Below are positions 56,436-64,000 of a stretch of DNA of 64,000 nt, one piece after another. The notes below the pieces were generated by a model that was given only the letters and a program-made list of their open reading frames with translations, searched no databases and was not told the DNA's origin. Made by a program: the position numbers and the translations under genes. Location: positions 356,501 through 420,500 of the forward strand of contig CAMQGK010000115.1 of assembly GCA_947000775.1 (NCBI GenBank). Reading direction: 5' to 3'. The stretch is from Pterois miles. Its lineage: Eukaryota; Chordata; Actinopteri; Perciformes; Scorpaenidae. The stretch's first letter is position 1. Each line of letters begins with the position of its first letter.

Positions 56436-56703
56436 CTATACTATGACTATGACTACTGTACTATGACTTTTTTAAACATACTGCACTGACATTTTTTCGA
56501 CATACTTTACTATCACTTTTTCCAACACACTATACTATGACTTTTTCGACATACTATACTGTGACTTTTTTTGAGATACTACACTATTATTTTTTTATGA
56601 CATTTTTGACAAATTATACTATGGCTTTTATGGACATACTATACTATGACTTTTTTCGATATACTATACTGACGTTTTACGACATACTATACTATGACTT
56701 TTT

Positions 56704-57281
56704 CGACATACAATACTATGACTCTTTTTGAGATACTACACTATTATATTTTTATGACTTTTTTCGACATACTATACAATCACTTTTGTCGACATACTAT
56801 ACTATGACTTTTTCGACATACTTTACTGACTTTTTACGACATACTATACTATGACTTTTTTAAACATACTGCACTGACTTTTTTCGACATACTTTACTTT
56901 CACTTTTTCCGACACACTATACTATGACTTTTTCGACATACTATATTGTAACTTTTTTTTGAATATTTCGACATACTATACTATGACTTTTTCGACATAC
57001 AATACTATGACTCTTTTTGAGATACTCACTATTATATTTTTATGACTTTTTTCGACATACTATACAATGACTTTTGTCGACATACTATACTATGACTTTT
57101 TCGACATACTTTACTGACTTTTTACGACATACTATACTATGACTTTTTTAAACATACTGCACTGACTTTTTTCGACATACTTTACTTTCACTTTTTCCGA
57201 CACACTATACTATGACTTTTTCGACATACTATATTGTAACTTTTTTTGAATATTTCGACATACTATACTATGACTTTTTCG
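56704..57281 (+). repeat. 289-bp HOR, two tandem copies
   Basis: CGACATACAATACTATGAC begins at 56,704 and 56,993, and AAACATACTGCACTGAC lies at 56,862 and 57,151; both pairs are 289 bp apart. The variants between them, including ACTTTCACTTTTTCCGACAC and TATATTGTAAC, are kept in order. Copy 2 has lost one base pair group in GAGATACTCACTATT. A partial third copy precedes it (AAACATACTGCACTGAC also at about 56,474). Confidence 0.85.
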
Positions 57282-58089
57282 ACATACTATACTGACGTTT
57301 TACAACATACTATACTGACTTTTTTCGACATACTGTACTGACTTTTTCGACATTACTGTGACTTTTTACAACATACTATACTGTGACTTTTTCGACATAC
57401 TATACTATGACTCTTTTTGAGATACTACACTATTATATTTTTATGACTTTTTCGACATACTATACAATCACTTTTGTCAACATACTATACTATGACTTTT
57501 TCGACATACTATACTGACTTTTTTTCAAGTTACTATACTGACTTTTATCGACATACTATAGTACGATTTTTTTCCGACATACTATACTTTGGCTTTTTTT
57601 TGACATACCAAACTGAATTTTTTTGACATACTATACTTTGACTTTTTTCCGACAAACTACACTGACTTTTTTGAGATAGTACACCATTATATTTTTATGA
57701 CTTTTTCGACATACTATACTATGAGTTTTTCCGACATACTACACTATGACTTTTTTTCGACATACTATACTATGAGTTTTTTCAACATACCATACTATGA
57801 CTTTTTCGACATACTTTACTGACTTTTTACGACTTACTATACTATGACTTTTTTTGACATACTATACTATGAGTTTTTCGACTTACTGTACTATGACTTT
57901 TTTCGACTTACTATACTATGACTTTTTCGACATACTATACTGACGTTTTACAACATACTATACTATGACTTTTTCGACATACTCTACTATGACTTTTTTC
58001 AACATACCAGACTATGACTTTTTCGACATACTATACTATGACTTTTTTTCGACATACTATACTATGACTTTTTTCGACATACTATACTT

Positions 58090-58101
58090 TATATATATAT
58101 A
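58090..58101 (+). repeat. (TA)n microsatellite in the array
   Basis: Six TA dinucleotides interrupt a monomer immediately before a small inverted segment. Such a run is easily melted and may mark the breakpoint. Confidence 0.75.
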
Positions 58102-58120
58102 GACATACTATACTTTTTCG

Positions 58121-58170
58121 ACAAAAAGAGTCATAGTATAGTGTGTCGAAAAAAAGTCAGTACAGTAACA
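58121..58170 (-). repeat. Small inverted block of about two monomers
   Basis: The sequence switches to the opposite orientation for about 50 bp: AAAAAGAGTCATAGTATAG, then TGTGTCGAAAAAAAGTCAG, then TACAGTAACATA. T-rich orientation resumes with ATATTTTTATGAC at about 58,177. The preceding T-rich monomers (CGACATACTATAC around 58,076 and 58,102) are partly complementary to this block, so the site can fold back. Confidence 0.85.
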
Positions 58171-59570
58171 TATATAACATATATTTTTATGACTTTTTTC
58201 GACATACTATACTATGACTTTTTACGACATACTATACTATGGCTTTTTCGACATACTATACTATGACTTTTTTCGACATACTGTACAATTACTTTTTTCG
58301 ACATACTGTACAATGACTTTTTTTCGACATACTGTACTTACTTTTTTCGACATATTTTACTATGACTTTTTACGATATACCATACTATGACTTTTTTCGA
58401 CATGCTATACTATGACTTTTTACGACATACTGTACTATGACTTTTTCAAAAATACTGTACTAACTTTGTTCGACATACTTTACTATGACTTTTTACGACA
58501 TATTATACTATGACTCTTTTTGAGATACTACACTATTATATTTTTATGACTTTTTTCGACATACTATACAATCACTTTTTTGAGATACCATCGTATGGCT
58601 TTTTCAACATACTATACGATGACTTTTATCGACATACTATACTATGACTTTTTAGACATACTATACTATGATGTCTTCCGACATACTATGCTGACTTTTT
58701 TTCGACATACTATACTCTGACTTTTATGGACATACTATACTGTGACATCTTCGACATACTATACTATGACTGTTTTCGACATACTACGCGTTCTTCCGAC
58801 ATACTATGACTTTTTTGACATACGGTACTATGACTTTTTTCGACATACTATACTATGACTTTTATCGACATACTATACTATGCCTTTTTTCGACATACTA
58901 TACTGACTTTTTTCGACATACTATACTATGACTTTTTTTGACATACTATACTGACTTTTTTCGACATACTATACTATGAATCTTCTTGACATACTACGCT
59001 ATTATATTTTTATGACTTTTTTTGACATACTATACGATGACTTGTTTGGACACACTGTAATATGACTTTTTTCGAAATACTATACTGACTTTTTCGACAT
59101 ACCATACTATGACTTTTTACGACACACTATACTATGACTTTTTTCGACATACTATACTATGACTTTTTCGACATACTATACTATGACTTTTTTCGACATA
59201 CTAAACTGTGACTTTTTCAACTTACTATACTATGACTTTTTTCGACATATTGTACTGTTACTTTTTCGACTTAATGTACTATGACTTTTTCCGACACACT
59301 ATACTATGACTTTTTTTGACATACTATACTGACGTTTTTCTACATACTATACTATGACTTTTTTCGACATACTATACTATGACTTTTTTCGACATACTAT
59401 ACTGTGACTTTTTACGACATACTATACTATGTCTCTTTTTGATATACTACACTAATATATTTTTGACTTATTTCGATATACTACACTGACTTTTATCAAC
59501 ATCATATACTATGAATTTTTTCAACATGCTACACTGACTTTTTTTTCGACATACTATAATATGACTTTTA

Positions 59571-59600
59571 TCGACATTTATCGTTTATCGTCATAACGAA
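59571..59600. other. Inversion junction between the two type-2 arrays
   Basis: The last T-rich monomer (GACTTTTATCGACATTTATCG) passes through a short atypical stretch, TTTATCGTCATAACGAAAG, into A-rich monomers (AGTCATACTATAGTATGTCG at 59,601-59,620). The junction contains a small potential stem, TCGTT at 59,581-59,585 and AACGA at 59,595-59,599. All monomers from here to the window end, apart from minor variants, are in the reverse orientation. Confidence 0.9.
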
Positions 59601-60500
59601 AGTCATACTATAGTATGTCGAAAAAAAGTCATAAAAAACAATAGTGTAGTATCCCAAAAAGAGTCACAGTATAGAATGTCGAAAAAGTCAGAGTATAGTA
59701 TGTCGAAAAAAAGTCATAGTATAGTATGCCGAAAAGGTCACAGTATAGTATGCTGAAAAAAGTCATTGTACAGTATGTCAAAAAAAAGTCATAGTATGTC
59801 GAAAAAAGTAATAGTATAGTATGCTGGAAAAAGTCAGCATAGTATGTAGAAATAAGTCATAGTACAGTAAGTTGAAAAATTCATAGTATTGTATGCCGAA
59901 AAAACTCATAGTTTAGTATGTAGTAAAACGTCAGAAAAATATGAGTGTAGTATCTCAAACTAAGTCATAGTATAGTATGTCAGAAAAAATTATATAGTAT
60001 GTCGAAAAAGTCATAGTTTAGTATGTTGAAAAAAGTCATACTATAGTATGTCGTAAAAAGTCACAGTATATTATGTCGAAAAAAGTCAAAGTATGTGGAA
60101 AAAAGTCAGAGGCCAGTATGTCAAAAAAGTCATACTATCGTATGTCGAAAAAAAGTCATAAAAAATAATAGTGTATGTCTTAAAAAGTCATAGTATAGTA
60201 TGTTGAAAAAAGTAAGTATTTTATGTCGAAAAATGTCATACTATGATGAAAAAAATCATAGTATAGTATGTCAAAAAAGTCATGCTATAATATGTTGTAC
60301 AAAGTCATAGTATAGCATGTCGAAAAAAGTCAGTGTAGTATGTCAAAAAAAGTCATAGTAAAGTACGTCGAAAAAAGTCATAGTACAGTAATTCAAAAAA
60401 GTCACAGTATAGTATGTCGATAAAAGACATAACATAGTATGTCGATAAAAGTTATAGGATAGTATGTAGAAAAAATTCACAGTATAGTATGTCGTAAAAA

Positions 60501-61675
60501 GTCAGGAAAATATAAGTGTAGTATCTCAAAAAGAGTCATAGTATAGTATGTCGAAAAAATTCATAGCATAGTATGTCGAAAAAAGTCATAGTATAGTATG
60601 TTGAAAAAACTAAGTATAGTATGTCGATAAAAGTCAGAGTATAGTATGTTGAAAAAAGTCATCGGATAGTATGTCGAAAAAAGTCATTCTATCGTATGTC
60701 GAAAAAAGTCATAAAAAATGATAGTGTAGTATCTCAGAGTCATAGTATAGTATGTCGAAAAAGTCATAGTTTAGTATGTCGAAAAAAGTCATACTGTAAT
60801 ATGTTGTAAAAAGTCAGCAAAGTACGTCGAAAAAAGTCATAGTATAGCATGTCCAAAAAGTAAGTATAGTGTGTCAAAAAAAGTCAGTATAGTATGGAGA
60901 AAAAAGTCATAGTATAGTATGGGGAAAAAAGTCATAGTATAGCATGTCCAAAAAGTAAGTATAGTGTGTCAAAAAAAGTCAGTATAGTATGGAGAAAAAA
61001 GTCATAGTATAGGATGTCGAAAAAAGTCATATTACAGAATGTCGAAAAAAAGCCATAGCATAGTATGTCGAAAAAGTCATCGTATAGTATGTCGAAAAAA
61101 GTCATAGTATAGTATGACGAAAAAGTCAGTATAGTATGTCGAAAAAAGTCATACTATAGTATGTCGTTAAAAGTCATAGTATTGTTTGTCGAAAAAAAAA
61201 AGTCACGGTATAGTATGTCGAAAAAAGTCAGTGTAGTACGTAGAAAAAAGTCATAATATAATATGTCATTCAAAGTCATAAAAATATAATAGTGTAGTAT
61301 GTCAAAAGAGTCATATCATAGTATGTCGAAAAAAAGTCACAGTATATTATGTCGAAAAAAAACTCATAGTATGTCGAAAAAATTCATAGTATAGTTTGTC
61401 GGAAAAAGTACAGTATGTCAAAAAAGTCATAGTTTAGTATGTCAAAAAAAATCATATTATAGTATATCGTAAAAAGTCATGGTATAGTATGTCAATAAAA
61501 GTCATAGTACAGTAAGTCGAAAAAAGTCATAGTATAGTATGTCGAAAAAAGTCATACTATAGTATGTCGTAAAAAGTCATAGTATAGTATGTTGAAAAAA
61601 GTCATAACATAGTATGTCGATAAAAGTTATAGGATAGTATGTAGAAAAAATTTACAGTATAGTATGTCGTAAAAA
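60501..61675 (-). repeat. Inverted-array HOR, copy 1 (1,175 bp)
   Basis: GTCAGGAAAATATAAGTG starts at 60,501, 61,676 and 62,960. A second marker, GTCATAAAAAATGATAGTG, is at 60,708, 61,938 and 63,238. A third, GTCATAAAAATATAATAGTG, is at 61,275, 62,309 and 63,680. The markers keep the same order, so this is a higher-order unit. Within this copy a 94-bp piece with GTCCAAAAAGTAAGTATAG is duplicated (60,851 and 60,945), unlike in later copies. Confidence 0.87.
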
Positions 61676-62959
61676 GTCAGGAAAATATAAGTGTAGTATC
61701 TCAAAAAGAGTCATAGTATAGTGTGTCGAAAAAATTCATAGCATAGTATATCGAAAAAAGTCATAGTATAGTATGTTGAAAAATCTAAGTATAGTATGTC
61801 GAAAAAAGTCATAGTAAAATATGTCGAAAAAAGTAGAAGAGTCAGCATAGTATGTCGAAAAGGTCATAGTATAGTATGTTGAAAAGAGTCATCGGATAGT
61901 ATGTCGAAAAAAATCATTCTATCGTATGTCGAAAAAAGTCATAAAAAATGATAGTGTAGTATCTCAGTCATAGTATAGTATGTCGAAAAAGTCATAATTT
62001 AGTATGTCCAAAAAAGTCATACTGTAATATGTTGTAAAAAGTCAGCAAAGTACGTCGAAAAAATTCATAGTTTAGCATGTCCAAAAAGTAAGTATAGTGT
62101 GTCAAAAAAAAGTCAGTATAGTATGGAGAAAAAAGTCATAGTATAGTATGACGAAAAAGTCAGTATAGTATGTCGAAAAAAGTCATACTATAGTATGTCG
62201 TTAGAAGTCATAGTATTTTTTGTCGAAAAAAAAAAGTCACGGTATAGTATGTCGAAAAAAGTCAGTGTAGTACGTAGAAAAAAGTCATAATATAGTATGT
62301 CATAAAAAGTCATAAAAATATAATAGTGTAGTATGTCAAAAAGAGTCATATCATAGTATGTCGATAAAAGTTATAGTACAGTATGTTGAAAAAAGTAATA
62401 CTACAGTATGTCGAAAAAAGTCATAGTACAGTAGGTCGAAAAAAGTCAGTATATTATGTCGAAAAAAGAGTCATAGTATGTCGAAAAAAGTCATAGTATA
62501 GTTTGTCGGAAAAAGTCATAGTACAGTATGTCAAAAAAGTCATAGTTTAGTATGTCAAAAAAATCATATTAAAGTATGTCGACAAAGTCATAGTATAGTA
62601 TGTCGACAAAAGTTATAGTATAGTATGCCATAAAAAGTCATAGTACAGTAAGCCGAAAAAGTCATAGTATAGTATGTCGAAAAAAGTCATGGTATAGTAT
62701 GTCAATAAAAGTCATAGTACAGTCAGTCGAAAAAAGTCATAGAATAGTATGTCGAAAAGAAGTCATGATAGTAAGTCGAAAAAGTCATAGTATAGTATAT
62801 CGAAAAAAGTCATACTATAGTATGTCGTAAAAAGTCATAGTATAGTATGTCTTAAAAAAGTCATAGGATAGTATGTTGAAAAAAGTCATAACATAGTATG
62901 TCGATAAAAGTTATAGGATAGTATGTAAAAAAAATTTACAGTATAGTATGTCGTAAAAA
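61676..62959 (-). repeat. Inverted-array HOR, copy 2 (1,284 bp)
   Basis: This copy has the same marker order as the one at 60,501. Spacings between equivalent markers vary (1,034-1,371 bp among the three markers), so individual copies have gained and lost groups of monomers. It includes a single GTCCAAAAAGTAAGTATAG at about 62,079. Confidence 0.86.
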
Positions 62960-64000
62960 GTCAGGAAAATATAAGTGTAGTATCTCAAAAAGAGTCATAG
63001 TATAGTGTGTCGAAAAAATTCATAGCATAGTATGTCGAAAAAAGTCATAGTATAATATGTTGAAAAAACTATAGTATGTCGAAAAAAGTCATAGTAAAAT
63101 ATGTCGAAAAAAGTCATAGCATAGTATGTCAAAAAAGTCATAGTATAGTATGTCGATAAAAGTCATAGTATAGTATGTTGAAAAAAAGTCATCGGATAGT
63201 ATGTCGAAAAAAATCATTCTATCGTATGTCGAAAAAAGTCATAAAAAATGATAGTGTAGTATCTCAGAGTCATAGTATACTATGTCGAAAAAGTCATACT
63301 GTAATATGTTGTAAAAATTCAGCAAAGTACGTCGAAAAAAGACATAGTTTAGCATGTCCAAAAAGTAAGTATAGTGTGTCAAAAAAAGTCAGTATAATAT
63401 GGAGAAAAAAGTCAGTATAGTATGGAGAAAAAAGTCATAGCATCGGATGTCGAAAAAAGTCATAGTATAGTATGACGAAAAAGTCAGTATAGTATGTCGA
63501 AAAAAGTCATAGTATAGTATGACGAAAAAGTCAGTATAGTATGTCGAAAAAAGTCATACTATAGTATGTCGTTAGAAGTCATAGTATTGTTTGTCGAAAA
63601 AAAAAAGTCACGGTATAGTATGTCGAAAAAAGTCAGTGTAGTACGTAGAAAAATGTCATAATATAGTATGTCATAAAAAGTCATAAAAATATAATAGTGT
63701 AGTATGTCAAAAAGAGTCATATAGTATGTCGATAAAAGTTATAGTACAGTATGTTGAAAAAAGTAATACTACAGTATGTCGAAAAAAGTCATAGTACAGT
63801 ATGTCAAAAAAAGTCACAGTTTAGTATGTCAAAAAAAATCATATTATAGTATGTCGAAAAAAGTCAGTGTAGTTTGTCAAAAAAAGTCATAGTGTAGTAT
63901 GTTGAAAAAAGTCATAGTATAGTATGTCGACAAAGTCATAGTATAGTATGTCTACAAAAGTTATAGTATAGTATGCCATAAAAAGTCATAGTACAGTAAG
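62960..64000 (-). repeat. Inverted-array HOR, copy 3 (incomplete)
   Basis: It starts with GTCAGGAAAATATAAGTG at 62,960 and runs off the window. The second and third markers are at 63,238 and 63,680, and GTCCAAAAAGTAAGTATAG is near 63,355. A small local duplication (GTCAGTATAATATGGAG, then GTCAGTATAGTATGGAG) lies at about 63,388-63,425. Confidence 0.85.

Larger units (their letters stand above)
56436..59570 (+). repeat. Type-2 satellite array, T-rich orientation
   Basis: These are tandem monomers of about 22-27 bp built on CGACATACTATACTATGACTTTTTT. They are related to type-1 but have CATAC in place of CATGC and lack the CAGAAAATTTTT block. Divergence between neighbours is clearly higher than in the type-1 array, with many CTGAC (short), CTTTAC, CTGTAC and ACGAC variants. 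A distinctive long variant, TTTTGAGATACTACACTATT followed by ATATTTTTATGAC, recurs at about 56,571, 56,728, 57,017, 57,418, 57,671 (altered) and 58,519. No gene is seen. Confidence 0.93.
59601..64000 (-). repeat. Type-2 satellite array, inverted (A-rich on +)
   Basis: These are tandem monomers of the form GTCATAGTATAGTATGTCGAAAAAA, the reverse complement of the type-2 monomer left of 59,570. The long variant seen on the left as GAGATACTACACTATT recurs here inverted, as AATAGTGTAGTATCTC or AAGTGTAGTATCTCAAAAAG, for example near 59,640, 60,515, 60,722, 61,690, 61,950 and 62,974. The same subfamily is therefore on both sides of the junction. The array is cut by the window end. An open frame on + at 63,175-63,420 is a repeat by-product. 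Confidence 0.95.

Noticed and set aside
55861..59570. CENP-B box in the type-2 monomer (TTCGACATACTATAC)
   Set aside because: The first half fits the box pattern (TTCG, then A five bases later), but the required CGGG in the second half is ATAC. The match is partial and likely chance, so no centromere role can be claimed from it.
63175..63420. Lys/Ser-rich 81-residue open frame on + in the inverted array
   Set aside because: It is the A-rich strand of the same repeat read in an open frame; no domain or gene context.
489..64000. CRISPR array
   Set aside because: There are direct repeats but no unique spacers of constant length, no leader and no cas genes. The monomers are directly adjacent and the sequence is eukaryotic satellite in style.
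489..64000. Telomeric or rDNA-type repeat
   Set aside because: No TTAGGG-type tract, no rRNA sequence, and the monomer length and composition do not fit.
489..64000. TATA-like promoters in GCTATACTATGAC
   Set aside because: The TATAC string is present in every monomer and has no associated gene or start site. It cannot be called a promoter from sequence.
59601..64000. Sequence orientation flip as a second satellite family
   Set aside because: The monomers are the exact reverse-complement type of those at 56.4-59.6 kb and share the same rare long variant, so it is the same family inverted.

Overview
This window looks like eukaryotic, non-coding satellite DNA. I see no protein-coding gene, tRNA, rRNA or bacterial/phage feature in it. 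Nearly all of the 64 kb is one family of A/T-rich tandem repeats with a basic period of about 25 bp. The only clearly unrelated sequence is a 514-bp DNA transposon copy at 55,920-56,433 with Tigger/pogo-like ends and a TA target duplication. The style of that element, and my recall of similar ends being common in fish genomes, suggest a vertebrate and perhaps a teleost. That is inference, not a database result.

Layout. (1) 1-488: a T-rich, degenerate edge with scattered monomer fragments. (2) 489-55,860: the type-1 array, reading T-rich on the + strand. It mixes a 25-bp short monomer (S; GACTTTTTTCGAC followed by ATGCTATACTAT) with a 38-bp long monomer (L) that carries an extra CAGAAAATTTTT-like block. 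These are organised into successive higher-order repeats (HORs): about 3.5 kb near 1.0-6.8 kb, a dimeric 2.7 + 3.4 kb unit (about 6.1 kb) near 15.9-32 kb, a transitional stretch at 32-38 kb, then three copies of a roughly 5.0-kb unit at 38,016-54,660. The third copy is lengthened by an extra ~1.45-kb subunit. Nested 520-, 350- and 145-bp duplications are inherited inside the 5-kb copies. (3) 55,861-59,570: a more diverged type-2 array in the same orientation (CATACTATAC in place of CATGCTATAC, no L block), interrupted by the transposon and holding a 289-bp HOR. (4) About 59,571-59,600: an inversion junction. (5) 59,601-64,000: type-2 monomers in the opposite, A-rich orientation, with an HOR of about 1.2-1.3 kb, running off the end of the window.

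How the parts relate. The spacing of rare variant monomers implies repeated segmental amplification, probably unequal exchange or replication-based copying, at nested scales. The youngest and cleanest block lies at roughly 38-55 kb, and the older, more diverged type-2 material lies to its right. The left ~12.6 kb contains clusters of short deletions relative to the monomer. These could be real array-edge decay or long-read consensus error. The repetitive Phe/Tyr/Met-rich open frames on the + strand are by-products of the repeat and are not annotated as genes. I found no evidence for a new functional gene system. The main interest is the satellite's nested architecture, its inverted-repeat right side, its one-CpG-per-monomer decay pattern, its built-in 14-bp palindromes and the datable transposon insertion.
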